Source: Bromus sterilis (Eukaryota; Streptophyta; Magnoliopsida; Poales; Poaceae). Taken from it: DNA of 64,000 nucleotides. Location of the stretch: NCBI GenBank assembly GCA_950022295.1, contig OX465599.1:292633501-292697500 (forward strand), in the 5' to 3' direction. Shown piece after piece: positions 12,000 through 22,895 of the stretch. Each line of letters opens with the position of its first letter. The first letter of the stretch is position 1. Position numbers and translations under genes: made by a program. The notes beneath the pieces are model-generated. The model had not been told where the DNA came from, searched no databases, and worked only from the letters and a program-made list of their open reading frames with translations.

Positions 12000-12455
12000 G
12001 CCACCACTAGGGAAATTCCAAGCCAATGGCTGCACATACAACTTTGGTTACTACCTTATGAATGAGATTCATCCGAAGTGGGTACTTTTGTGAAGCCAAT
12101 TTCATGCCCAAGGTAAGGAATAAGTTTATTTTCATAGTGCTCAATTCTTGGCTGGACAATTTGTGAAGTGGGCTTTTGAGATTTTGCAATCCTAATTTGC
12201 TATTGTGAGAGGACCAGTTAGGTTTTGGGATCAACAAAACATTTATAACATCATCACTGCTTGCATGATCTCGCAGAACAAAAATCAGTGGTAATGAGCA
12301 TGTACAAAATTTTGATTACCTTCGGTGATCTCATGGGACAACGGGTGGGGCCGTCTAGAAGTCAAGGCCGAATTTAACACTTTATTTAGGTTTTATCATG
12401 ACGTTAGAGAGTTCGATAAGAACAATGTTCTTCAAAATGATGTCATGAAGGAGTG
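12000..12455 (+). pseudogene. Decayed Harbinger transposase remnant
   Basis: Translating the plus strand by parts recovers the C-terminal half of a Harbinger DDE transposase: an ANGCTYNFGYYLMNEIHPKW segment near 12030-12090, FAIVRGPVRFWDQQNIYNI near 12196-12260, and a terminal FYHDVREFDKNNVLQNDV near 12395-12450. These align in order with the same motifs in the better preserved transposase at 498-1433. Stops and frameshifts separate the pieces, and the Glu-containing ERAFG motif has decayed to KWAFE. It is clearly non-functional and older than the copy at the left end of the window. Confidence 0.7.
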
Positions 12456-13139
12456 ATGGGCATGGCATGTGCAACAGTATCTCTAGTTTCATCTCTATGT
12501 TTGTTGTACCGAGGATAAACTTTCCCAAATAATAAGTACCACACGTGTGGTACATTACATATGAGTTCAGCCCACACTCTTCCACACATGCACGCATACA
12601 AGGACGAAATAGATAATGTTAGTAGAAATCTTATTGTATTTTCAACTTTAAAATGTTTTACATCTTAAATAAAAAATCCATTTGGGGATCAAAAGTTACC
12701 ACGTCTATACTACGTAAATTACCATGGTGTTTACACTGAAGTTAGCATGATATGTGTCTAACTACCTTTTCTTGTACATTTAAAGCTATCGTCGTATTTC
12801 AACTATTTCACTCATCTAGCGAGGGTCCCGGTGAGGTATGGTGGCGGCACATGAACCTCGAGCGGGGGGGGGGGGGGGGGGGGGGATGATGCTCGGTATG
12901 GTGGAGGACTCCTGGGACACAGATGGATCGAGGAGATGCTCGGGTGCATCTTGATGTGTGGCGGTGGGGGAAGGGGCTCTGGGTCTGGTGGAGCGACAAT
13001 CAGATGGTGTAGTGATGCATCGACAGTTACTCTTTTGTTGTGTGTGTCCATGGAAAATCTACTATGCATACCACGGTAAAAAAATCTATTATGTGTTGCC
13101 ATTGCAAACTAATATGTGTTCTTGGCATGGCAAATAATC
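12456..13139. repeat. Intergenic with a 22-bp poly-G tract
   Basis: The only notable structure is an uninterrupted run of 22 G at 12864-12885. No gene is supported. Short open frames beside the run are compositional. Confidence 0.5.
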
Positions 13140-14400
13140 ATGTGTTGCCACTGCTAGTTTTGGAGTTTTTATTTATGAATCATGGCAAATTTACTTTATG
13201 GATCATGAAAATTATTTACTAATTCACCAAGGCAAATTTTAGTATTTGACCATGGAAATTTATTTCATTGATCATGATTTTTTTAATAATTCATCATGTC
13301 AAATTTATTTTATAGGTCATGATAATTTTAATATTTTGACCATGGAACTTTTAGTATTTTAACCATGTCAAATATATTTTTTGTATGAATGATAGAAATT
13401 TTAGTGCATGGATCATGACGAATTTTAGTAATTCACCATGTCAATTTTAGTATGGTTCATGGTAAATTTTAGTCATTGATCATGACATTTTTTTAGCAAT
13501 TGATGACGTATTTTTTAAATCATGAACCGTGTTAAAATTAGCTTATGGAGTTTTTATTTATGAACCATGTGTTGCCATTGCTAGTTTAGTTTTTATTTAT
13601 GAACAATGGCAAATTTTAGTCTTTGACCATGGAAATTTATTTCATAGATCATGATTTTTTTAATAATTCATCATCTCAAATTTATTTTATTGTTCATGAT
13701 AATTTTCATATTTTGACCATGGAACTATTAGTATTTGAACTATGTCAAATATATATTTTGTGTGAACCATGGTAATTTTAGTGCATGGATCATGACGAAT
13801 TTTAGTAATTCACCATGTCAATTTTAGTATGGTTCATGGTAAATTTTAGTCATTGACCATGGCATTTTTTTAGCAATTGATGACGTATTTTTTAAATCAT
13901 GAACCATGTTAAAATTAGTTTATGGAGTTTTTATTTATGAACCATGTGTTGCCACTGCTAGTTTTGGAGTTTTTATTTATGAACAATGGAAAATTTACAT
14001 TATGGATCATGATAATTATTTACTAATTCACCATGGAAAATTTTAGTATTAGACCATGGAAATTTACTTCATAGATCATGATTAATTTTTAATAATTCAT
14101 CATGTCAAATTCATTTTATAGTTCATGATAATTTTAATATTTTGACCATGGAACTATTAAAATTTTAACCATGTCAAATATATATTTTGTATGAACCATG
14201 GAAATTTTAGTGCATGGATCATGACGAATTTTAGTAACTCACCATGTCAATTTCAGTATGGTTCATGGTAAATTTTAGTCATTGACCATGACATTCTTTT
14301 AGCAATTGATGACATATTTTTTAAATCATGAACCGTGTTAAAATTAGTTTATGGAACATGGCAAATTTTAGTAATCCAGCATGTCAATTTATAGTTTCTT
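13140..14400. repeat. AT-rich CATG-centred higher-order tandem repeat
   Basis: The block consists of monomers of about 29 bp, each with a CATG core in an AT-rich setting (for example accatggaaattttagt and caccatgtcaattttagt). They are organised into larger units that begin with gttgccaytgctag at 13143, 13571 and 13948, giving periods of 428 and 377 bp. The second unit lacks about 50 bp (roughly two monomers) near its start. The pattern decays after about 14400. No coding potential. It may be the internal array of a DNA transposon whose ends I could not identify. Confidence 0.7.
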
Positions 14401-15381
14401 TTTTTACATCATTGCAATGTTTTATTTTATTTCCGCAACATTGTAAATGAATGGAAAAAGTACTTAATATTTGACCTTGGCAATATTAAGTTTTTATGAT
14501 ATTAGAGCATATGTAGTCTACACATCACGCCAATTTTACCTTTTCGACCATGATAAAATTCATTATTTTTTGTAACATGTCAAAATTTACTTTCTACCTT
14601 GAAGAAAATGTAGTTAAAACATATCATGACAACTTCAGCGTAAACATCACGATAATTTACGTGCAATAGGCGTGGCCATTTTCGATCCAAAAAATAAATG
14701 TTATCAAAACATATCGATATGAGATCCAGCTTTGAAGATCTCATTGTGACGAATTTAATGGTGAAAATAAATTTCTAATCAGATTTATCATTTAAGGAAC
14801 AAAATATTTTAAAGTTTGAATATCCAAAAGATTTTCGCCGATATCATTTGTTTTGTCCCTGTTCGCATGCATGCATGAAAAAAATGGACAACAGATGACG
14901 TGGCCCGATGTCATGGTGAGGAGGGCGTTCAAGCCCAACCCCTCCAGATCTGACGTTTGGTGCTTATCAACGTCCTAAACTTTACTGTACTGTGTGCTCA
15001 ATTCTACCACATTTGTGTTGTATTTGATGTTGTGAATTTGATGAATTATATATTACTTTGATATTGTGAAGGAATTACATTATTGTTTAGTTTTTTAATT
15101 GATTTGATATAATGTCATTGCAATATGTATGCAATTATTGTATGGTTGCAGGAGCACTAATGCCCTATTTTAGAGCAGCTATCAAAGATGGAGATTTTTT
15201 TATGCCCTAAATATAATTTTTAAATGTTGTAAATCTTACTTCAAATACTTTTTAATGCTCTAAACTCTACGAAGACACCACAACAAGAAACACGGGACTT
15301 TCAAATGCGAAAAATAAAATACTTGGTTTAAATTAGAAGATGCGCACAATTGGATCAAAAATATAACTGGTTTAGATTGTA
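14401..15381. other. AT-rich intergenic, no gene recognised
   Basis: Scattered decayed copies of the CATG monomer continue to about 14700. The rest shows no ORF or matched termini. Confidence 0.4.
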
Positions 15382-15471
15382 CTCCACTTTCTTCGATCCA
15401 TAATAAATGTTTCTCATCTAGCACAGAATGAATGACATTTATTGTGAATCGTTATTATGAATCGGAGGGAG
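15382..15471. mobile_element. Stowaway MITE, degraded
   Basis: The left end ctccactttcttcgatcc then ataataaatg pairs with a right end that, reversed, begins ctccctccgattcataataa. The left TA is present but the right one has mutated. Size and ends suit a Stowaway element. Confidence 0.55.
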
Positions 15472-16140
15472 CACTTTAAAAATCTGTCGCGTACAAAAAA
15501 TATACGGAATTGCTAAAACACATGTACATGAGAATTAACTATGTCACATGTACCTTCCAGCCCGTCAGATCTGAGGCAGTTTTATTTTCGCTTTGGGCGA
15601 TAGATAGTTGCGAATCGTTTTTCGTTTGTTGGGCTGGGTAAAAAGCACAAGTTCGTTTATGGGCCTCTTGTTTTTCTCCTCTTTTTTTCAGTTTCGTCCT
15701 AGCTAGCAGAGTAGTAGTAGACTCGTAGTTTTCTGGACGAGGTGGGCCGGCCACATTGACTTGTTTCTGTGCTATTTGCACTGTTTTGTTCTTTTCTTGT
15801 CTAGTTTTTTTTCTTCTTTTATTTCGTATTTTCGTTTTATTTTTCAGTTTCGTTTTTTGATTTTTTTTAGTTCCTTTTTTTGTATTTCTTAGAATTTTCA
15901 TATAACTTTTACATTATACGGTGAATTATTTTTAATATACAGTAATTTTTTTGAATAAGTTATTGAAAAATTCTAAAATATGATGAATATTTTAAAATGC
16001 ACATTGGGTTTTTTAATGTACGTTGAACATATTTAATATAGAATATAAAAAAACATTGAATTTTCTTGCAATCGGAGTTTTAGGATTTCTTATCAACACC
16101 ACTCGGTTGTGGGTCCATTCAACAGCTAAAAATTGATGTA

Positions 16141-17840
16141 TCAGTTGCAAGTTTACCATCGACTTGCAACTGAGCATGACTTTGTTTTGCTGTCCGAGTT
16201 GCAAGTCCACCACCAACTTGAAACTAGTCTCATTTTTTCTGCTCCAGTTGCAAGTCCATCATCGACTTGCAACTGAGCTCGATTTTCTTTTTTGTGCCAG
16301 TTGCAACTTCCACCATCGACTTTTATTTCACCAAAGTTGCAAGTTCACCACCGACTTGCAACTGAGCCCGGTCTTTTTTAGCTGCCCCAGTTGCATGTCC
16401 ACCATCAACTTGTAACTGGGTCCATTTTTTCCACCCCAGTTGCAAGTCCACCCCCGCTTGGAACTGGAATGACTTTTTTGCTTGTACCAGTTGGAAGTTT
16501 ATCATCGACTTGGAACTAAGTATGACTTTTGTTGTTGTCCCAGTTGCAAGTCTACAATCAACTTGAAACTAGTCTCATTTTTTCCGCTCCAGTCCTAAGT
16601 ACATCATCAACTTGCAACTGTGCTTGATTTTCTTTCCTATACCAGTTGCAAATCCCACCATTGACTTTTATTTCACCAAAGTTGCAAGTTCACCACCGAC
16701 TTGCAACCGAGTCCGGTCTTTATTAGCTGCCTAAGTTGCAAGTCCACCACCGACTTGAAACTGGGTACATTTTGTCCCACCCCAGTTGCAAGTCCACCAC
16801 CGCTTGCAAGTGGAATGATTTTTTTTTCTTGTACCAGTTGCAAGTTCACCATCGACTTGCAACTGAGCATGAATTTTGTTGTTGTCCGAGTTGCAAGTCT
16901 ATCACCAACTTGAAACTAGTCTTATTTTTTCTGTTCCAGTTGCAAGTCCATCATCGACTTGCAACTGAGCTCGATTTTATTTTCTGTGCAAGTTGCAAAT
17001 CCCACCATCGACTTTTATTTCACCAAAGTTGCAAGTTCACCACCGACTTGCAACTGAGCCCGGTCTTTTTTAGCTGCCCCAGTTGCATGTCCACCACCAA
17101 CTTGCAACTAGGTCCATTTTTTCTCACCCCAGTTGCAAGTCCACCACCGCTTGCAACTGGAATGACTTTTTTTCTTGTATCAGTTGCAAGTTTATCATCG
17201 ACTTGCAACTAAGTATGACTTTTGTTGTTGTCCAACTAAGCATGAATTCTTTTTGTTGTCACAGTTGCAAGTCTATCACCAACTTGAAACTAGTCTCATT
17301 TTTTCTGCTCCAGTTGCAAGTCCATCATCGACTTGCAACTGAGCCCGATCTTTTTTAGCTGCCCCAGTTGCAAGTCCACCACCGACTTGCAACTGAAGCT
17401 GTTTTTTTAGCTGCCGTAGTTGCAAGTCCAACACCGCTTGTAACTGGAATGCCTTTTTTTTTCTTATATATCAGTTGCAAGTTCACCATCGACTTGCAAC
17501 TAAACATGACTTTTTTTGTTGTCCCAGTTGCAAGTCTACCATCAACTTAAAACTAGTCTCATTTTTCTGCTCCAGTTGCAAGTCCATCAGCGACTTGCAA
17601 CTGGGCTCGATTTTCTTTCCTGAACCAGTTGCAAGTCCCACCATCGACTTTTATTTCACCAAAAGTTGCAAGTTCACCACCGACTTGCAATCGAGCCTGA
17701 TATTTTTTAGCTGCCTCAGTTGCAAGTCCACCACGGACTTGCAACTGAGCCCGATCATTTTTAGCTGCCCCAGTTACAAGTCCACCACCGCTTGCAACTG
17801 GAATGACTTTTTTTATTGTACCAGTTGCAAGTTCACCGTT
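16141..17840. repeat. Hairpin array: 7-monomer higher-order repeat
   Basis: About 34 monomers of roughly 50 bp each contain AGTTGCAAGTC, a short loop (usually CACCATC or similar), and GACTTGCAACT, so intact monomers can form an 11-bp stem. Seven distinguishable monomer types follow each other in fixed order. They are recognised by their tails: gcatgactttgtt; tagtctcatttt; gctcgattttc; a short one ending cttttatttcac; gcccggtctttttt; gggtccatttttt; ggaatgactttttt. The first type recurs at 16141, 16489, 16834, 17181, 17472 and 17821, giving a period of about 347 bp with one shortened unit. Stretches of Cys/Ser-rich open frame across it are a by-product of the repeat. Confidence 0.85.
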
Positions 17841-19047
17841 TGCAGATTTTTTTGGTACAATTGTGAATTTGTTTCATATATTTTGCCTCCTCCCTCCCCC
17901 CCCATGCACAATATAATCTTCAACGTTTTTGTAGTGTAGGACACATAACTTTTTCTTGTAACAATTGTAGGTTAATATTTTTTAGAATGTACAGTATGAG
18001 ATACACATTCTTTGTACAGTTTGAGATTATTTTTTCAGCATTTTTAACACAACAGTAATTGATCTTTTTTTCTTGTCCTTTTACTCCACTGTGGTGGTTT
18101 TTTGTAAAAAAAATTGTTTATCACTTTTTTCCAATTTGTTCATTTGATTTCTTTTGTTTCCTCATAGTTTGTTTTAAGTTATCTTTATTTTTTCTTACCT
18201 TTTCATTTTTAGAGTTTTCATTTTTTTTATTTTTCGTTCTTTATTTTGCTTCTTGTTTTACTTTTCATTTTCATTTGTATATTTTCATATAGACATTTAG
18301 TATTTATTCATAAACGTTTAAATTTTTCTAAATATATGAAAAACGTTTTTAATATAGATTTAGTATTTTTTAAGTAGATGGTTAACATTTTGAAGTGGTT
18401 GATCAACATGTTTTACATAGATGATCAACATTTTTTTCATAGAAATTGTATATTTTTCTATATAATTTTTAATCATGTGATCAACATTTTCTTCATATAT
18501 GGTTTAACAATTTTTAATACACGCTTAGTAATTCGAAATACATAATCAACATTTTTCATAAATATTTGCATATGTTTTATAATTTTTTCTTATATATGAT
18601 AAACAAAGTCCATAGACATTTTTTTTCAAATGCTGGATTAACATTCATTAGATAACATAATGAATTGTTTCATACATAATGTATATTTTGTATACGTGAG
18701 AAACATTTTCTGTGTGCATTTAATATTCTTAAAATGCTTGATTAACATTTTATTTTTTTATGTAAATTATATCTATTATATTTAATATTATTATTTTAAA
18801 GTATAATAAAAATGAAACAAAAAACGAAAAAATAAAACAAACAACGTGAAATAAACAAAAAATGAGGCTGTGGCCTCCCGCACACTTGGGCCGGCCAATT
18901 GTGGCAATGTGTGCCTATAAAACGCGGCGAGCTGTAGCCTTAGGTGGCTTCTCGGGCTGCTTTTTTTTTCTGTGCGTTAAAAAAATAAAAAAACTGGACA
19001 AACAATTAAGTGAATTGTTTTTTTTACGAATTTATGAGGAAATCATA

Positions 19048-19077
19048 GTACATGTGACATAACTATGTCACATGTAC
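19048..19077. repeat. Perfect 30-bp palindrome at the element terminus
   Basis: GTACATGTGACATA and TATGTCACATGTAC are exact inverted copies separated by two bases. This is the right subterminal motif of the Mutator-like element. The left copy at 15524-15553 is an imperfect version. Confidence 0.85.
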
Positions 19078-19305
19078 ATGAGCTTTAGACAGACGCAAAA
19101 ATATACTTGGTTTAAATATAACTGGTTTGAAAGAAAAATGCGGTGGCGTAGAAGAGATAGGGGAAGCAGGTGGCTACGGAGAGTCCACATAAGCAGGCGA
19201 GCTTGAGGCTCTCAGCTCTGCGCTCTGGAGACCTCAGGCCGGCATCATGTGAGCCACGAATGGCCTGGGAGTTTGGACAAGCCACGCCACGTACGGAGAG
19301 AACTG

Positions 19306-20107
19306 ATGCACCCAACGAAACCATCTGGCGTGACGCCACGGTCGGCACCGCTGGACGCCGGAAAGTGGCGGCCGTCCGCAGTCGTCAGGCTGCTGCAGGC
19401 GCCGGCGGTGGTGGCGCTGGCCGCCGTGCTCGCCGTGGCGTCGCCGGCGCAAGCTCGGCCAGCCGGTGCGGGCGCACCTCCCCCGACTCCGACTCCGCAG
19501 AAGGCGGCTGAGACGGCGCCGGAGGACACGATGTGCGACGTGCCGCGGACGCTGTCCGGGGAGGACGGCAAGGCGGCGGAGCGGATCAAGCACCCGCGGT
19601 CGCGCGAGGCGGCGCGCTGCACCTCCAAGTGCGTCAGCACCTGCGTCCTCGGCGGCGCCGGCGCACCCGGCGTCGGCGGGCCCTTCAACGTCCGAAGGTA
19701 ATTGAACATTTAAACTACCCATCGATTGACCGGCTGCAACTTGCATGCATGTCCGGGCGCGGCCATTTAGCTCCATGCTTTTCCATGCTTGTTGTAGCTG
19801 ATCAGGATCAACTCATGCATGTGACTGACGAAATATATGTTTGTTCGATGGAATTCCATCCACCCAGACCCCTCGTGGTGTTCAAGGACGGTTTCCGCAG
19901 CCGGCAGTACTGGTACGTGTGTCCAGACCTGTCTCGACGATGAAATTCTCTTCTACTGGATTCTGAACGACATCGACGACCTGATGTTCAGTTTTTATTT
20001 TCTTGGTCGATTCTGATTAATGTCTGCATGTGTGCATGAATTTGAGCAGCCTGGTGGAGTGCTCCGACATCTGCAACCTGATCAAGGACGGAGAAGACGG
20101 GCAGTGA
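19306..20107 (+). CDS. Cysteine-rich, probably plastid-lumen protein (3 exons)
   Basis: Exons 19306-19697, 19868-19912 and 20050-20107 join in frame through GT-AG introns (170 and 137 bp) to give 164 residues. The first in-frame ATG is at 19306; a minimal upstream ATG-TGA lies at 19247-19252. The N-terminus is basic and Ser/Pro-rich, then hydrophobic (AVVALAAVLAVASPAQA, ending near residue 50). This resembles a bipartite plastid transit plus lumenal targeting signal with an AQA cleavage site. The mature part has two CX3CX3C motifs, Cys105/109/113 and Cys146/150/154, separated by a Gly-rich loop and a PLVVFKDGFRSRQYC segment that looks strongly conserved. Cys77 is extra. I do not recognise a named family; the sequence looks like a plant-specific conserved unknown. 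Metal binding or disulfide pairing by the twin motifs is possible but unproven. It sits alone between two Mutator-like elements. Confidence 0.75.
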
Positions 20108-21730
20108 CCCATGACCATGATGATCCTCAGGAGCTCAAGAAAAAAGATCAAGATCTCGCAGTAATAGAACTCTTGCTGGAATGGTGATGCTGCATGTTCT
20201 CTTAACTGCAGTGCTGGGAACATGCAGTATCACGGAGTTGGGAATAGTATTGTGCAATTTTAGGTGTCTCGGAGTTTAGAGCAATCTAGTGAAATTTTTG
20301 GACCAATCACGGAGTATCTAAGGTCTTGAATCCTGGGTCCTGGACTACTGGCTACTTAGGTGGTTGAAACATTACCATTTTGACAGTGTTATATTCCTTT
20401 TTGTTTGTAGATGTTGATCGAATTTGTATCGAATATATGTGTACATTCCCGTACAAAAAAGTGTATGTGTATGTTCCCAGGTGATTGTGGGTGGCCCTCG
20501 GCTCATACGGGGTTCCCTGATAGAGGTGGGATGTCCCGATCTTTCGGTGCGATGATTTGAGGTGAATGGAATTCCATCGGATAAATATATACCTTTAATT
20601 TGAGTACTCGTGAAACTAAAATGGACTTCGGATGATAAAGTTATTCTTATTTTACAGAACACTCTACAAACTGCTTTTTTCAACTATTTTTTCTCTTTAT
20701 TTTTTCCAACTATTTTTTTCTTTTTTTTCTTTGATGGATGGTGGTAGTAGGCAGCTGAGGGGGTGATGGCGCATCAGCGGCGTGATTAATGTGAATAGAA
20801 CTCGGAACTCTAAGGGCGTGTTTGGTTTCTTTGCTTGCACCTGCATCGCACCCGCAATGCAATTTTGCAGTGTTTGCTAAACTGCACGCCGCTCTGGGCC
20901 AGGCCGATCGATGCAAAATAAGCCCCTGAGCCAGGCTGACCTCGTACGCAGTTATTTTCCGTTTCCGCGAGCCTGCATCTGCTCGATCTCACCCACCCTT
21001 CGCTGAGCGGTTTCCTCCCCACGCCTCACCGCCGCCCATGGATCTTGCCGGCCGCCACGTTCTGGAGCTAGCCCAGCGCCGCCGCCGTCCTACCGCCGTC
21101 GGCGGCCTCGCCGTCCTCGCCCCGCTCCGCTGCCGCCGGCCTCGTCGTCCTCACCCAGCTCCACCGTCGCCGTCCCTTTCGTCTCTAGCCCATCGTCGGC
21201 CTCGTCCTACCGCCTCTGCCGTCCTCGCCGTCCTCGCCCTGCTCCGTCGGCGCCGTCCTCGCCCAGCTCCGCCGCCGCCGGTTGTCTTGACAAGCGCCGT
21301 CGCCGACTCGCCGTTGTATCCTTGCATCTCGTGCCAACTCTGCCATCTGAGCTGCTGCTTTCTCCTCATTCCTTGGCAATTTCAGCAACAAGATTCATCT
21401 TGTACATCCATGATATACAAGTTCATCAACCAATGTAATGTATCTAATCCTTAAGGAAAATTATTCCCTTTTCCAGTAAATTGAACCATGCATTTTCAAA
21501 TCATATAGGAACCAATACCGAAAACTTTTATGTTGCGGGAAACTTACCCATAAATTTGAACAATGATCAAGAAAAACATACGAGGGACCATTTGAATAAA
21601 GGAAGTGAAGGTATTCATTTTCAACACTGCAAGACTGATTATAGTAAATCCAAAGAAGCAATACACACAAAAAATTATGGGTGAAGCAATACACAAATTA
21701 ATAAAAAGTCAAAAAATTATATAATTTGAA
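20108..21730. other. Intergenic; GC-rich block at 21000-21320
   Basis: Downstream of the plastid-type gene lies ordinary AT-rich DNA. Near 20813 the motif gggcgtgtttggtttc resembles the left end of a grass hAT or Harbinger element, but I found no right end. The block at 21000-21320 is very rich in CCG/CGC and is open in several frames. The Arg/Pro/Ala-rich translations show no domain and I do not call a gene. Confidence 0.4.
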
Positions 21731-22895
21731 CGGCTTTGCTAATTCTCATGTACATGAGAATTAGTTAAGTCACATGCAAGTTGTTTTTTTCTCTTAAGTT
21801 GCAAACCAAAGATGCTTATTCTGTTTTTCTAAAACATGTATGCCTAGAGAGGTGGGCCGGCCCATTTAATATAATTTGTATGCTTTTTCCTATTCTTTTT
21901 TCTGTTTCAATTTTTTGGTTATTCTTTTTTTTCGTTTTTTCTTTTCTAGTTTCATATTTGAATGCATTTTTATTTTGTTTGCGTTTTTTATAACTTTTCA
22001 CGATATATGGTGAATATTTTATTAAATACTTAAAAATAAATTTATTATGCAGTACTAATTTTAAATATACATTGATTTGTTTATATAAGTTGAAAATATT
22101 TATGTAGAATGAACATTTTTAGTATTCACTATTTTTTATATTATTTGACAAGTATTTTTTAATAGTCACTGAACATTTTTTTAACATAGAATAAAGTTTT
22201 TTAATACGAAATTGTTAAAATGCATGTACATACAAAATATCGAAGCTACATATGAATCCTTTGCCGTGTGATTTTCTGTTTTCATAAACTGTACAAGAGT
22301 TGATTGAGAGTTGATTTAGATTGTTTGTCGTACGGGAGTTGAGCGCAAACTGTTTCAACTTTTTTGGTTGTTTTTTTCGCTTTTATCATGTGATGTTTAT
22401 AGGTTGTCCTTTTTTCGTCGATGGTGCTCTGCTTTTTTGTTGATTTTTTTTCTCAATTTTAATTCCACCAACGAGTCACAACTGGTTTCAATTTTTTTTT
22501 CTCAGTTTCAATCCACCAACGAATCGCTACTAGGTCCGACTTCTTTTTGTTAGTTGCAAATCCACCAACGAGTCGCTACCGGGTCCAATTTTTTTTCTCA
22601 GTTGCAAGACCACCAACGAGTCGCAATTGTGTCCGATTTTTTCTAAGTTGCAAGTCCCCCAATGAGTCGCAACTGGGTCCGATTTTTTTTCTCAGTTGCA
22701 AGCCGACCAGCGATTCGCAAGTGGGTCTGAGTTTTTTTTCTCAGTTGCAAGTCCACCAACAAGTCGCAACTGAGTCCAATTAATTTCTAAGTTGCAAGTT
22801 CACTAACGAGTCGCAACTGGGTCCGATTTTTTTTCTCAGTTGCAAGCCCACCAACGAGTCGCAAGTGGGTCCGAGTTTTTTTCTCAGTTGCAAGT
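21731..22895. mobile_element. Left part of a second hairpin-array element
   Basis: The left end resembles that of the element at 15506. It contains a perfect 26-bp palindrome at 21739-21764 (half-site CTAATTCTCATGT) and then ttaagtcacatgcaag. A gggccggcc motif and T-rich subterminal DNA follow, then the repeat array. The element is split at 22895 by the Gypsy insertion and its array resumes at 35184. I could not identify its right terminus, which may lie near 36000-36180 or be lost. Confidence 0.5.
22455..22895. repeat. Diverged hairpin array, left segment
   Basis: About nine monomers of roughly 48 bp follow the pattern AGTTGCAAGTCCACCAACGA then GTCGCAACT and a T-rich tail. The two arms still pair at about nine of eleven positions. 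Tails alternate in a three-monomer order (gggtccgatttt; gtgggtctgagttt; gagtccaatt). It is related to the array at 16141-17840 but clearly diverged. Confidence 0.8.

Larger units (their letters stand above)
15506..19096. mobile_element. Mutator-like element carrying a hairpin array
   Basis: The 3.59-kb element is flanked by a perfect 10-bp duplication AAAAATATAC (15496-15505 and 19097-19106). Its ends are inverted copies of a CATGTACATG motif followed, about 10 bases inward, by TATGTCACATGTAC (left 15521-15553, right 19048-19080). Duplications of 9-11 bp point to the Mutator superfamily. No transposase is present. The interior holds a subterminal T-rich zone with a gggccggcc motif at each side (near 15745 and 18889), the large array at 16141-17840, and short repeats of the form gatcaacattttt at 18380-18760. 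It must be non-autonomous. A diverged relative starts near 21731. Confidence 0.65.

Noticed and set aside
10921..14520. Possible Harbinger element between GACTGTAGATGCTC (10921) and GAGCATATGTAGTC (14506)
   Set aside because: The two ends point away from each other, so they cannot bound one element in this interval.
16141..17840. Regularly spaced palindromic repeats resembling a CRISPR array
   Set aside because: The tails between repeats are recurring types and not unique spacers, there are no cas genes, and the context is a plant nuclear genome.
20813..20830. gggcgtgtttggtttc as the end of a hAT or Harbinger element
   Set aside because: No inverted partner or target duplication was found downstream.
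21038..21454. Arg/Pro-rich 138-codon frame
   Set aside because: Low-complexity CCG repeats open on both strands; no domain or splice support.
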